A stretch of DNA of 64,000 nt, taken from assembly GCA_963697455.1 (NCBI GenBank), contig CAVOOI010000007.1, forward strand, positions 350,969-414,968, in the 5' to 3' direction. This DNA comes from JAFEDN01 sp963697455. GTDB taxonomy: Bacteria; Pseudomonadota; Gammaproteobacteria; Coxiellales; Coxiellaceae. Positions 18,104 through 28,190 of this stretch are shown here, piece after piece. Below the pieces are notes generated by a model that did no database searches, was not told the origin of the DNA, and was given only the letters and a program-made list of their open reading frames with translations. The position numbers and the translations under genes were made by a program. Position 1 is the first letter of the stretch. The number at the start of each line of letters is the position of its first letter.

Positions 18104-18873
18104 AGCTAGCTTTAGCATGGGTCGCATTTAAAACTATCGTAACGCGCGAATCTAAACGCACATTTCGGGTTTGGCGGCAATCGTTTCTGCCTGCGGTAGT
18201 CACCAGCATCTTATATTTTGTTATTTTCGGACGTGTTATCGGGGCACGGGTGGGAATGATGAGTGGTTTTTCCTATCTGCAATATATCGCGCCCGGTTTG
18301 ATCATGATGCAAATTATTACCAGTGCTTACACCAGTAGCGTGTCGGCTTTTTTTATCGCGAAATTTCAGCGTCAAATTCAAGAGTTGTTAGTTTCACCGA
18401 TGCCGGCGTACGTCATTATGCTAGGTTTTGTAGTGAGTGCGATTATTCGTGGTGTCATTGTAGGGATTATCGTTACGATTGTTGCATTATTATTTACGCA
18501 TCTGCACATTCATTCTTGGCTAGTGATGATTGGCGTCGTATTATTTTCTTCTATTTTATTTGCCTTAGCAGGTTTAGTTAACGCAATTTATGCCAAAACA
18601 TTCGATGACATTACCATTGTCCCGACTTTTATCCTGGCCCCGCTGACATATTTAGGAGGGGTGTTTTACTCTATTCATCTATTACCGCCTTTTTGGCAGT
18701 CGATTTCCTTAGTAAATCCGGTAGCTTATATCATAAATGCGTTTCGTTTTGGCATTTTAGGCATTGCGGATGCTTCGGTAACGGTTGCTTTTCTGGTGAT
18801 GTCCATGTTTATCTTACTTTTGTTTGTTTTTGCTAATTATTTGATCAATTCTGGGCGTGGTTTAAGAGAATAA
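18100..18873 (+). CDS. yadH: ABC-2 transporter permease (YadH-like)
   Basis: 257 residues with six hydrophobic segments. Family features are the SFLPAVVTSILYFVIFG first helix, the SPMPAYVIMLG loop, and the PLTYLGGVFYSIHLLPPFWQ signature of ABC-2 exporters. It overlaps the ATPase gene by four bases, and the two form one exporter. The substrate cannot be predicted. Confidence 0.92.
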   Translation: MKLALAWVAFKTIVTRESKRTFRVWRQSFLPAVVTSILYFVIFGRVIGARVGMMSGFSYLQYIAPGLIMMQIITSAYTSSVSAFFIAKFQRQIQELLVSPMPAYVIMLGFVVSAIIRGVIVGIIVTIVALLFTHLHIHSWLVMIGVVLFSSILFALAGLVNAIYAKTFDDITIVPTFILAPLTYLGGVFYSIHLLPPFWQSISLVNPVAYIINAFRFGILGIADASVTVAFLVMSMFILLLFVFANYLINSGRGLRE

Positions 18874-19310
18874 ACTTAATGTAAATTATAGAATAAAAAA
18901 TATTTTTAATTAAAAAACATAAGGTTACAACATGTTTCTAAAATAATATTTGCATTTTAAAAAAAGCTTGCTATAGTTACATCTACGAAAGGTCGATATG
19001 ATGAGAACTAACAGTGAAAAGATAGGGAATTAACTCGCTGATGTTGTGAGCAAGCCAGCCTTGTAGCCGGAAGCCTAATGCATCACGGTGATTTGCCACC
19101 TTAAAAATTGTTACAAACAGTTCACGCTTATCGTCTTTTCGCACAATGCAAAGGATTGCTTGGGCGGACAATAAATGGAAGGTTTCCTGCCATCTTGTTC
19201 TAAATTGTCCGCCTAGGTACCCAATGCCAACCAGCCTGCAAAATCCTACTATTTCGATATATTAAATTCTGATATTATTATCCGCATAAATTCTCATAAC
19301 GGATGCACTC
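18874..19310. other. Intergenic region with promoter-like motif and coding remnant
   Basis: 437 bp. The first 100 bases are very AT-rich and include a promoter-like pair on the plus strand (TTGCAT, 16 bp, TATAGT, about 18951-18978). On the minus strand an open frame runs from about 19225 to 18983 without a convincing start. Its peptide (containing VANHRDALGFRLQGWLAHN) looks coherent but I cannot name it, and it may be the tail of a lost gene. An inverted repeat GGCGGACAAT lies at 19163-19172 and 19204-19213. The last 60 bases hold the fabV promoter region. Confidence 0.4.
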
Positions 19311-20522
19311 ATGATTATTCAACCTAAAGTTCGTGGCTTTATTTGCACCGCAGCTCATCCGCAAGGATGCTTGCAAGCTGTGCAAGAACAAGTCGATTAT
19401 GTGAAAGCTCAAACCAAATTGCCAACCGGGCCTAAAAACGTTTTAGTGATTGGCGCTTCTACTGGATATGGTCTCGCCAGTCGTATCGCGGCTAGTTTTG
19501 GAGCCGGCGCTGATACGGTGGGTGTTTTCTTTGAGCGGCCCGCTGAAGGAAAGCGTACTGCATCACCTGGTTGGTATAATACTGCGGCTTTTGAGAAATT
19601 GGCTCGCGCAGCTGGATATAAAGCCCACAGTATTAACGGCGATGCATTTAGCCATGACATTAAAAACCAGACCATCGCACTATTAAAAAACCTAGGCCCG
19701 GTAGACCTCGTTATCTATAGCATAGCTTCCCCTCGACGCACCCATCCTGATACTGGTCAAACGTTTAGCTCTGTACTTAAACCAATCGGCAAGAGTTATA
19801 AGAATAAGACGGTTGATCCTCTGAACGAAGTGGTCAAGGAAATAGAAATCGAACCCGCCACTGCAGATGAAATAGCCGCCACTGAGATGGTCATGGGCGG
19901 TGAGGATTGGGCCATGTGGATAGATCAATTGCTGGCGGCGGGACTGCTCGCAAAAAACGCAATCACACTTGCTTATTCTTATATCGGCCCGGAACTCACT
20001 CATCCTATATATAAAGATGGGACCATCGGCATGGCAAAGCAACATTTACATCAAACCGCACAGCAGCTTGACTGTCGCCTGAATGCGATAGGCGGCAGGG
20101 CGCTGATCTCTGTAAATAAGGCGGTAGTCACCCAGGCTAGCTCAGCCATTCCAGTGGTTCCTTTATATATTTCTCTTTTATTTAAAATAATGAAGGAGCA
20201 GGGGACGCATGAAGGATGTATTGAACAATCATTTCGATTATTCAGTGACCGTCTTTATTGCCAGGGCGCCCCTATGGTTGATTCTAATGGCTACATTCGT
20301 TTAGATGATTGGGAGATGGCTCCGCGAGTTCAGGCCGAGGTGGCTAGACTCTGGGATCTGGTCAATACTGAGAACCTGGGGACTTTATCCGATATCAAGG
20401 GGTATCAAACTGATTTCTATCGTTTATTTGGTTTCAATTTTCCAGATATCGATTATGATGCGGAATGTAATCCCGAAGTACTCATACCATCTCTGGATGA
20501 ATTTAAGATTATCTTAAGATAG
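19311..20522 (+). CDS. fabV: Trans-2-enoyl-ACP/CoA reductase FabV
   Basis: Catalyses the last reduction of the fatty-acid elongation cycle, replacing FabI and often conferring triclosan tolerance. The 403-residue protein starts with the family's MIIQPKVRGFICTAAHP. It has the NAD-binding VLVIGASTGYGLASR (45-59) and VIYSIASPRR. The active-site Tyr234-X8-Lys243 is intact (HPIYKDGTIGMAK). Length is exactly typical. It stands alone with its own promoter region. Whether another enoyl reductase exists cannot be seen here. Confidence 0.96.
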   Translation: MIIQPKVRGFICTAAHPQGCLQAVQEQVDYVKAQTKLPTGPKNVLVIGASTGYGLASRIAASFGAGADTVGVFFERPAEGKRTASPGWYNTAAFEKLARAAGYKAHSINGDAFSHDIKNQTIALLKNLGPVDLVIYSIASPRRTHPDTGQTFSSVLKPIGKSYKNKTVDPLNEVVKEIEIEPATADEIAATEMVMGGEDWAMWIDQLLAAGLLAKNAITLAYSYIGPELTHPIYKDGTIGMAKQHLHQTAQQLDCRLNAIGGRALISVNKAVVTQASSAIPVVPLYISLLFKIMKEQGTHEGCIEQSFRLFSDRLYCQGAPMVDSNGYIRLDDWEMAPRVQAEVARLWDLVNTENLGTLSDIKGYQTDFYRLFGFNFPDIDYDAECNPEVLIPSLDEFKIILR

Positions 20523-20622
20523 AATTTTTATAATAACAATACCTTACCTCGTAGGGTATGGATTACCATTATATTTAAGAATGGTATATAATTTACTAAT
20601 ATAAAAGACCAAGGGGGTGAAC

Positions 20623-22200
20623 GTGTTTGGTAGCAGCTCTGTAGTAATTGAAAAGGATAAGAAATTTTCAGAATCATGCCTTTGGGCTTTACAAAGGGAA
20701 TATTTCCACAATGAAGGGATTGATGCCTGGGTCAACCAAGTTCCATTTTATGTCACTAGCAATCCATTTTTAGCCAATTGTTATGCGCATATCATTGTGC
20801 GTTTAGCTCAAGATTGGATCAAAAAACACCCTGACGCGATTAATCATCCCTTTTATATTTTGGAATTAGGAACGGGATCAGGCCGATTAAGCTACTATAT
20901 CCTGAAAAAAATTGAAAAACTGCAACAGCAATTAAACCTCACCCAGATTAAATTCTGCTATGTGATGACTGACTTCACCGAAAGTAATCTTAAATATTGG
21001 GACAGTCACCCCGCATTACAGCACTTTCTCGAAAATGGCATGCTGGATTTTGCGATTTTTAATATGGAAGAAGATACCACTGTTCAATTGCGCAAACACC
21101 AGACTGTCTTGACCGAAGGCAGCATCATTAACCCCATGACAGTGATCGCTAATTATATTTTTGATACAGTATCTCACGATGCTTTTACCGTCAGCAATGG
21201 CGAGGTCAAAGCTTCTCTAGTGAATTTAACAACCTATCACGAAAACATGAAAAATGGCCGGCCAGTGGATTGGGAGCAAGTACAAATAACTCATACACCG
21301 GTTGGAATTGGCGAGCATTATTACGACGACGAAGATTTTAACGCAGTCATCAAAACCTACGCGGATTTGTTAACTCAAAGTAATATTCTCATTCCCATCG
21401 CTGGATTACGCACAATTCGGAATTTGAAAAAATTAAGCAATGGTAAAATGTTACTGCTTTCTACGGATAAAGGTTATACCCACATAGAAGAAATGGATCA
21501 TTTAGATCATCCGCATTTAGCATTCCATGGCAGTTTTTCAATGATGGTCAATTTCCATGCTATTGCAAAATATTTTGAACAAACCGGTGGGCAAGCTATT
21601 ATTCAAAGTCTAAGAACCGGCATTAAAAACACCGCATTTATCAGCGGATTTGATTTAAATGATTTCCCAGAACTCAGCTTTGCTTTGTATGAACATGTGG
21701 AGCGTTTAAGTCCAAGCGACTATTTTATTTTGCACCGTAATATCAGTGAAAATTTTCAACATTGCATTTTGAACACGTTAGCTGCCCACTTAGCCTTTAC
21801 TGATTGGGATCCACACATTTATCAAAAACTCAGCAAACAAATTTGTGAGCAGATTACCAGCGCTGAAAGCGCCACCGTGGAATATCTCACTAGTCACATG
21901 TCAAATTTAGCGGAAAATTTTTATTATCTTCCGAAAAGTTATGATGTGATGTTTGATATCGGTATTTTATTCCATACCTTACGCCGATATGCTGATGCTG
22001 CTAAATATTATAAACTTTCAGAACACTATTTCAGCGAACAGTTCGGGCTAGCCTATAATATTGCTTTATGCCTATATAATAGCGGCGAAATGCAAGAAGC
22101 ATTATCTTACTTCCGTCGCGCATTAAAATTAGATCCAAAATCCAAAGAAACGAAAGAGTGGATCGATTTTATCGAAAAAGAACGCGCAGAAAATCGCTAA
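20623..22200 (+). CDS. SAM-dependent methyltransferase with TPR tail
   Basis: About 525 residues. The N-terminal part has a class I methyltransferase glycine motif (LELGTGSGRLSYYIL, about 86-100) and resembles the MidA/NDUFAF7-type fold in layout. The last 90 residues form two to three tetratricopeptide-like helices (YNIALCLYNSGEMQEALSYF). Two GTG starts are possible, at 20617 and 20623. The AAGGGGG ribosome site fits the second. Target unknown: MidA relatives methylate a complex I subunit, but assignment to that role is not secure. Confidence 0.7.
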   Translation: MFGSSSVVIEKDKKFSESCLWALQREYFHNEGIDAWVNQVPFYVTSNPFLANCYAHIIVRLAQDWIKKHPDAINHPFYILELGTGSGRLSYYILKKIEKLQQQLNLTQIKFCYVMTDFTESNLKYWDSHPALQHFLENGMLDFAIFNMEEDTTVQLRKHQTVLTEGSIINPMTVIANYIFDTVSHDAFTVSNGEVKASLVNLTTYHENMKNGRPVDWEQVQITHTPVGIGEHYYDDEDFNAVIKTYADLLTQSNILIPIAGLRTIRNLKKLSNGKMLLLSTDKGYTHIEEMDHLDHPHLAFHGSFSMMVNFHAIAKYFEQTGGQAIIQSLRTGIKNTAFISGFDLNDFPELSFALYEHVERLSPSDYFILHRNISENFQHCILNTLAAHLAFTDWDPHIYQKLSKQICEQITSAESATVEYLTSHMSNLAENFYYLPKSYDVMFDIGILFHTLRRYADAAKYYKLSEHYFSEQFGLAYNIALCLYNSGEMQEALSYFRRALKLDPKSKETKEWIDFIEKERAENR

Positions 22201-22224
22201 AACTAGCGCCAGTGAAGGCATTTG

Positions 22225-22261
22225 CTTTGTCATCCCGCTACTTGATCGCGGGATGACAAAG
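22225..22261. terminator. Perfect 14 bp hairpin after methyltransferase gene
   Basis: CTTTGTCATCCCGC (22225-22238) pairs exactly with 22248-22261 around a 9 base loop. There is no clear T-run, so it may be a dispersed GTCATCCCGC-type palindrome acting as a weak terminator. Confidence 0.45.
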
Positions 22262-22290
22262 TGCTTTTTCGAATATCAACGCATTTGCCA

Positions 22291-22446
22291 GTTAATATTT
22301 CCCGCCGCCGCCAAGCGCGCCAGCTAACGGGTGGCGGCGGAGTCCTTTTGCACGCGCAGCGAAGCGAGCATGTAAAAGGACGCAGCCGACAGGACCCGAA
22401 ATGCGGTCTATCCGCAACGGGCTTGGCGGCGGCAGGAAATATTAAC
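22291..22446. mobile_element. Palindromic MITE-like unit, solitary copy
   Basis: 156 bp, same tips and core as unit B at 11866. Arms 22291-22315 and 22422-22446 differ by one base. The inner stem pairs 22342-22349 (GTCCTTTT) with 22374-22381 (AAAAGGAC). The right flank (GATGTTTGGGTAAA) is shared with the composite copies, but the partner unit A is missing. Confidence 0.85.
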
Positions 22447-22468
22447 GATGTTTGGGTAAATTGCAATA

Positions 22469-23857
22469 CTAAATCATTTTTGCCGGATCAACAGCTTTAT
22501 CAAACTCTGCTCCAGTCAAATAACCTAAAGTAATTGCCGCTTCACGTAAACTTGTCCCTTCAGCATGTGCTTTTTTAGCAATCGAGGCCGCTTTATCATA
22601 ACCAATCACCGGATTTAGCGCCGTTACCAGCATCAATGAATTTTTTAAATAGTAATTTATCCGCTCACGATTTACGCCTAAACCTGTAATACAATGTTCA
22701 GTGAAGGAGCGGCAGGCGTCGCTCAGCAAATAAATGGATTGAATTAAATTGTAAATCAGGACCGGCTTAAACACGTTCAATTCAAAATTGCCTTGAGAAC
22801 CTGCTATGCCAATCGCCGTATCATTACCCATCACCTGTATGCAAACCATCGTCATCGCTTCGGATTGAGTAGGATTAACCTTACCCGGCATAATTGATGA
22901 ACCCGGCTCATTTTCAGGCAAAATCAACTCACCCAAACCGCAACGCGGGCCAGAACCTAGCCAACGGATGTCATTAGCGATTTTCATTAACGCACAACCC
23001 AAAGTCTTTAACACGCCGCTAACCAAAACTAACTCATCATGCGACGCAAGCGCAGCAAATTTATTGGGAGCAGAAACAAATGGCAAACCAGTTAATTCAG
23101 CAATATGTTTAGCAGTCTTCACTGCAAAATCAGGATGGGTATTTAAACCTGTGCCTACTGCCGTACCGCCAATCGCAAGCCGGTAAACATAAGGCAGCAC
23201 GTCACGCAAAGCATTTAAACTCGTATTTAACTGGGAAACATAACCGGAAAATTCCTGCCCTAAAGTTAATGGCACGGCATCTTGCAAGTGGGTACGCCCA
23301 ATTTTGATAATATCGGCAAATTCGCTTTGTTTTACTTGTAAAGCGTCCCGCAGAATGGTGACAGAGGGGATTAATTGGTTGACCAGCATTTCAGCGGTGG
23401 CAATGTTCATAGCGGTAGGGAAAGTATCATTGGAAGATTGGGACATGTTGACGTCATCATTCGGATGAATGGGCTTTTTGCTACCCATTATCCCGCCGGC
23501 TAGTTCAATCGCCCGGTTACTGATGACTTCGTTCACGTTCATATTAGTTTGCGTACCGCTGCCGGTTTGCCAAATTTTCAGGGGAAAATGAGCATAAAGT
23601 TCTCCGCTGATAACTTCATCTGCCGCTTGCGTAATTAGGCGGGCTTTATCTGCAGGTAATTTTCCTAATTCTTGATTAGTCAGCGCAGCCGCTTTTTTCA
23701 GAATTCCGAACGCGCGAATTAATTCAGGGGGCATTTTTTCTCTGCCGATCGCAAAATTTTGCAAAGAACGCAGGGTTTGAGCGCCGCCATATTGGTCTGC
23801 AGGCACTTCTACTTGCCCCATACTATCCGATTCAATCCGAGTCATTTTCTTTTCCAT
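22469..23857 (-). CDS. fumC: Class II fumarate hydratase FumC
   Basis: Interconverts fumarate and malate in the TCA cycle, oxygen-stable because it has no iron-sulfur cluster. 462 residues, normal length. Motifs are QTGSGTQTNMNVNEVI, HPNDDVNMSQSSNDTFPTAM, IGRTHLQDAVPLTLGQEF, GGTAVGTGLNTH and the signature GSSIMPGKVNPTQSEA near residue 320. A GGGGG ribosome site precedes the ATG at 23857. Its 3' end lies 22 bp from the solitary palindromic unit. Confidence 0.97.
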   Translation of the reverse strand: MEKKMTRIESDSMGQVEVPADQYGGAQTLRSLQNFAIGREKMPPELIRAFGILKKAAALTNQELGKLPADKARLITQAADEVISGELYAHFPLKIWQTGSGTQTNMNVNEVISNRAIELAGGIMGSKKPIHPNDDVNMSQSSNDTFPTAMNIATAEMLVNQLIPSVTILRDALQVKQSEFADIIKIGRTHLQDAVPLTLGQEFSGYVSQLNTSLNALRDVLPYVYRLAIGGTAVGTGLNTHPDFAVKTAKHIAELTGLPFVSAPNKFAALASHDELVLVSGVLKTLGCALMKIANDIRWLGSGPRCGLGELILPENEPGSSIMPGKVNPTQSEAMTMVCIQVMGNDTAIGIAGSQGNFELNVFKPVLIYNLIQSIYLLSDACRSFTEHCITGLGVNRERINYYLKNSLMLVTALNPVIGYDKAASIAKKAHAEGTSLREAAITLGYLTGAEFDKAVDPAKMI

Positions 23858-23876
23858 ATATTTTCCCCCATCAGCT

Positions 23877-23950
23877 TGCCCCGGAGAGGATTTGAACCTC
23901 TGACCTGTCCCTTAGGAGGGGACCGCGCTATCCATCTGCGCCACCGGGGC
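23877..23950 (-). tRNA. tRNA-Arg (CCT)
   Basis: 74 nt on the minus strand. Acceptor GCCCCGG / CCGGGGC. Anticodon loop CTCCTAA gives CCT, which reads AGG. T arm CAGAGGTTCAAATCCTCT. No encoded CCA. It lies just upstream of fumC. Confidence 0.93.
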
Positions 23951-24044
23951 AATATATATACTTGTAAGGTATAAGTGCAAATTGTAATGCAAACTGATAT
24001 AATAAAGCCACTTTATTTTGACCTTTCATATTATTGAGGATCGT

Positions 24045-25147
24045 ATGGCCAAACGTATCATCATTGTCATTATTGCTCTTGCAATCATCTTCGGACTGGT
24101 ATTTGCGTATCATATCTTCTACAACATAATGGTCGGTAAGTACGTTACCCAAATGTTGCAGCAGCCGGTGACTATTTCTACGGTTAAAGCACAACAGCAA
24201 AACTGGAATCCAACCCTGGAAGCGGTGGGAATTTGACCGCCGTCAATGGTGTAGACGTCAACTCCCAAGTGCCGGGACAAGTAGTGAAAATAGCATTTCA
24301 ATCAGGCCAAGACGTCAAGCAAGGCGATCTATTAATTCAATTAGATGATTCCATAGACCAACAAAATTTAAAAACTCAGCAGAACCAATTGAATTTTATT
24401 CAAGGGGACTATAACCGGAAAAAAACCTTAGGCCAGCAAAAAGTGATCTCGCAGAGCGAATTAGAAAAATCCAGCACTGACCTAAAACAGGCCCAATCCG
24501 TCGTGGCCGCTGCTCAACTCAGCATCGCATTTAAACAAATAAAAGCTCCGTTTAGCGGCCGGTTAGGGATTAGCCAGGTAAATTTAGGTCAATTTGTCTC
24601 ACCAGGCCAACCGCTCGTGCCCCTTCAACAAATGGATCCACTGTATGTGGATTTTTCTTTACCGGAGCAACAATTGGGATTAATTTCTCAGGATCAACCG
24701 GTTGAGGTAACGATTGAAGCTTTTCCAAACGAAAAATTTCAAGGGAAAATCACCGCTATTAACTCTAAAGCCGATCCTATCACCCACACCATCAGTGTGC
24801 GTGCGACACTTCCCAACCCCAAAACCCAATTGTTTCCAGGGATTTTCGCAGTAGTTAATGTGGTGTTACCCACCCAACAATCAGTAATCACCGTCCCTCA
24901 AACCGCAATAGCTTATAGTTTACATGGCGATTCAGTATTCGTAATTGTGAACAAAGGCAAGGACAAACAAGGTAAGCCTATTTTACAGGCTGAACAACGA
25001 TTTGTAACGGTCGGTGATCGTAAAGGCGACGTAGCTGCCATTTTAAGTGGTTTGCAAGCCGGCGAGGAGGTTGTGGTTGCTGGTCAATTAAAGCTACAGC
25101 CTGGAACTCCAGTCCATGTTGATAATAGTGTTCAAATGAAAGAGTAA
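24045..25147 (+). pseudogene. RND efflux periplasmic adaptor (MexH/AcrA type), one-base frameshift
   Basis: Membrane-fusion protein that would link the RND pump at 25152 to an outer-membrane channel. The first frame (24045-24236) gives the membrane anchor (RIIIVIIALAIIFGLVFAYHIF) and TVKAQQQNWNPTLEAVG. The second (24233-25147) resumes at LTAVNGVDVNSQVPGQV and runs through the coiled hairpin, lipoyl-like and barrel domains to a normal end. One base is missing near 24230, in the GTGGGAATTT stretch. The pump gene is intact, so sequencing error or recent loss are both possible. The ATG at 24045 has a GAGGA site. Confidence 0.85.
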
Positions 25148-25151
25148 TTAC

Positions 25152-28100
25152 ATGGTTAAATTTACCGACATCTTTATTCGCCGTCCGGTTCTGGCAATGG
25201 TAGTCAGCTTATTAATTTTAATTTTTGGGCTGCGTGCTTCCACTAACTTGCAAGTTCGCGAATATCCTAAAATGGAAAATACAGTGGTTACTGTCACCAC
25301 TATCTATCCCGGCGCCTCCGCAGAAGTGGTGAAGGGTTTTGTGACCACTCTGTTGGAAAAATCCATTGCCAGCGCGGAAGGGATTGATTACATGACTTCC
25401 ACTAGTAATGATAATGTCAGTACCATTACCGCCTATATTAAACTGAACTTCGACCCCAATGCGGCTTTTACTGATATCATGAGTAAAGTGGCGGAAGTCC
25501 GCGGTAATCTCCCGTCTAATTCCAAAGAGCCCATCATTCAAAAAGATACCGGCCAATCTACCGATTTGATGTACATCAGTTTTAGCAGTGATAAAATGAC
25601 TCCGGAACAAATTACCGATTACATCACACGTGCGGTCGTTCCCAGATTGGAAACAGTGTCCGGGGTGTCTAAAGCTGAAATCCTCGGAGCGAAAACTTTT
25701 GCGATGCGGATATGGCTTAATCCCACTAAAATGGCCGCTCTAGGTATTACTCCCATCGATATTTCTCAAGCTTTAACCAGTAATAATTTTCAGTCCACTG
25801 CGGGCAAAACCTCCGGTGAGTTCGTAGCCACTCCCATTGAGGCTTCGACAGGTTTAGAGGACGCCGCCGGCTTCAAAAATATTATTATTAGAAGTAATAA
25901 AGAAAAAATAGTGCGCCTGCAAGATGTGGCTAATGTTCAGTTGGGCTCCGCGGATTACGATTCTTCAGTTATTTTTAACGGCAAACCAGCTATTTTCGTC
26001 GGAATTGATTCCACTCCCGTTGCTAATCCGTTAACTGTTATTCAGGACGTTCGTAAAATTCTGCCCAATATAGAACAAGGCTATCCACCTTCATTACAAA
26101 GTAAAATTGTTTATGACGCTACCGTCTATATTAAAGCTTCGATCAACGACGTATTGAAGACCATCTTCGTAGCGTCAATCATTGTGATCGTGGTGATTTT
26201 TTTATTTTTAGGTTCTTTACGCACTGTCTTTATTCCTATCGTCACCATTCCATTATCTTTGATCGGCGTGTTGGGTATCATGCTGTTATTGGGCTATTCG
26301 ATCAATGTGTTAACTTTATTGGCCTTGGTATTGGCCATCGGTATGGTGGTAGACGATGCGATCGTCGTGGTGGAAAATATTTACCGGCATATTGAAGAAG
26401 GGCTTGCGCCTTTTCAAGCCGCTATCAACGGCGCACGTGAAATTGCGGTTCCAATTATTTCCATGACGATTACCTTAGCAGCCGTTTATGCGCCAATTGG
26501 CCTAATGGGCGGGATGACAGGGGCGTTATTCACCGAGTTTGCGTTTACTCTAGCCAGCTCAGTCATTTTATCCGGCGTTATCGCCTTAACCTTATCTCCC
26601 ATGATGTGTTCCAAGCTACTGACTATTGACATCGGCAAAGGCAAACTAGTCCGTTTTATCGATCATACTTTTGATAGACTCAGAAACTTTTATCAACTGC
26701 GATTACATTCCGTGCTAGATTATCGGCCCGTCATTATAGTTATGGCTGCTATTGTGTTATTGAGCTGCATTGTTCTTTACGCAACCTCGAAACAGGAATT
26801 AGCGCCCGATGAAGACCAAGGGGTGTTGTTTGTAGTGGCTGCCGCTCCGCAATATGCTAATTTAAATTATGTTGAAACTTATACCAATAAAATTAATAGT
26901 ATTTATAAAACCTTCCCAAGCGTCAGCGATTATTTCACTATAAATTTCCCTAATTCGGCTATGTCTGGTGTCATCATGAAACCGTGGGACGACCGCAGCA
27001 CATCCCAAAAGCAATTAAATTTTGCATTGCAGTCTAAACTCAAAGGCGCTATAGCCGGTCTGCGAGCCATTGTTTATCCATTACCCTCTTTACCGGTGGG
27101 AGGCAGTCCTTTACAAATTCAATTTACTCTAAATACCATTCAACCCTTTGACTTTTTATATCCTTACGCAGTACAGATGGAGCAAGCAGCCCAAAAAAGT
27201 GGCTTATTTCTCATCCTGAATAGCAGCTTAACCTTCGATAAACCGCAAATCCATTTAGAAATTAACCGAGATAAAGCGGCCCAGATGGGAGTCAGTATGG
27301 CGAATATTGGGAATACTCTGGCTATCGCCTTAGGAGGAAACAATATTAATCAGTTTAATATGGAAGGGCGCAGCTATGACGTAATTCCGCAAGTGGCGCA
27401 ACAGTTTCGTTTTAACCCGGCTTCGTTGAATCAGCTCAATATCAGTACCGCTAGCGGCAAACTAGTACCCTTATCTACTTTCATTACCATTCATGAAGCA
27501 GCCAAACCTAATTCTTTGGCTTCATTTCAGCAGTTAAACTCCGCCACTTTAAGCGGAATGATGATGCCAGGACATACTATCGCTGAAGGATTAGCATTCT
27601 TACAAAACCAAGCGGTCAAAACTTTACCGGCGTCTATCAGCTACGATTATGCGGGAATTTCCCGGCAATTTATCCAAGAAGGATCCGCACTGGTTTATAC
27701 TTTTTTGTTTTCAATTATTGTAATCTTCTTAGTATTAGCCGCACAATTTGAAAGTTTCCGTGATCCCTTTGTGATTTTAATCAGCGTGCCTTTATCTATT
27801 TGCGGCGCGCTTATTCCTATCAATATGGGATTTGCAACTATTAATATCTATACCCAGATTGGATTAATTACGCTCATTGGACTAATCACTAAGCATGGTA
27901 TTTTAATGGTTGAATTTGCCAATCAGCTACAGCGAGAAGAAGGGTTGTCAATTCGAGAAGCCATCGAAAAATCTGCATCTATCCGCTTACGGCCGATTTT
28001 AATGACCACTGCCGCAATGGTGGTGGGTGTTGTGCCGTTGCTGGTAGCTACTGGGGCAGGGGCGATCAGCCGCTTTGATATTGGTCTGGTGATTGCATTC

Positions 28101-28190
28101 GGGATGTTGATCGGCACAATGTTCACTTTATTTGTCGTACCCACCATGTATACTCTATTAGCCAGAAAACATAAACCGATGGCCCATTAG
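25152..28190 (+). CDS. RND multidrug efflux permease
   Basis: Inner-membrane proton-driven exporter of the HAE1/AcrB class, 1012 residues. Order is first helix (FIRRPVLAMVVSLLILIFG), first porter domain, TM2-6 with the proton-relay Asp pair in AIGMVVDDAIVVVENIYRH, second porter domain, then TM8-12 with LIGLITKHGILMVEFAN and RLRPILMTTAAMVVG. The MexI/MexW-like length and motifs suggest drug or small-molecule export. It follows the adaptor by four bases. No outer-membrane channel gene is adjacent. Confidence 0.95.
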   Translation: MVKFTDIFIRRPVLAMVVSLLILIFGLRASTNLQVREYPKMENTVVTVTTIYPGASAEVVKGFVTTLLEKSIASAEGIDYMTSTSNDNVSTITAYIKLNFDPNAAFTDIMSKVAEVRGNLPSNSKEPIIQKDTGQSTDLMYISFSSDKMTPEQITDYITRAVVPRLETVSGVSKAEILGAKTFAMRIWLNPTKMAALGITPIDISQALTSNNFQSTAGKTSGEFVATPIEASTGLEDAAGFKNIIIRSNKEKIVRLQDVANVQLGSADYDSSVIFNGKPAIFVGIDSTPVANPLTVIQDVRKILPNIEQGYPPSLQSKIVYDATVYIKASINDVLKTIFVASIIVIVVIFLFLGSLRTVFIPIVTIPLSLIGVLGIMLLLGYSINVLTLLALVLAIGMVVDDAIVVVENIYRHIEEGLAPFQAAINGAREIAVPIISMTITLAAVYAPIGLMGGMTGALFTEFAFTLASSVILSGVIALTLSPMMCSKLLTIDIGKGKLVRFIDHTFDRLRNFYQLRLHSVLDYRPVIIVMAAIVLLSCIVLYATSKQELAPDEDQGVLFVVAAAPQYANLNYVETYTNKINSIYKTFPSVSDYFTINFPNSAMSGVIMKPWDDRSTSQKQLNFALQSKLKGAIAGLRAIVYPLPSLPVGGSPLQIQFTLNTIQPFDFLYPYAVQMEQAAQKSGLFLILNSSLTFDKPQIHLEINRDKAAQMGVSMANIGNTLAIALGGNNINQFNMEGRSYDVIPQVAQQFRFNPASLNQLNISTASGKLVPLSTFITIHEAAKPNSLASFQQLNSATLSGMMMPGHTIAEGLAFLQNQAVKTLPASISYDYAGISRQFIQEGSALVYTFLFSIIVIFLVLAAQFESFRDPFVILISVPLSICGALIPINMGFATINIYTQIGLITLIGLITKHGILMVEFANQLQREEGLSIREAIEKSASIRLRPILMTTAAMVVGVVPLLVATGAGAISRFDIGLVIAFGMLIGTMFTLFVVPTMYTLLARKHKPMAH

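Noticed and set aside
19163..19213. Insertion-sequence ends (GGCGGACAAT inverted repeat)
   Set aside because: Only 51 bp apart, with no transposase or target duplication; more likely a simple palindrome.
22261..22533. Open frame of 90 codons through the palindromic unit and the fumC end
   Set aside because: It is produced by the GC-rich stop-poor repeat core and overlaps fumC on the other strand; similar spurious frames occur in the other units (11583-11792, 44744-45025).
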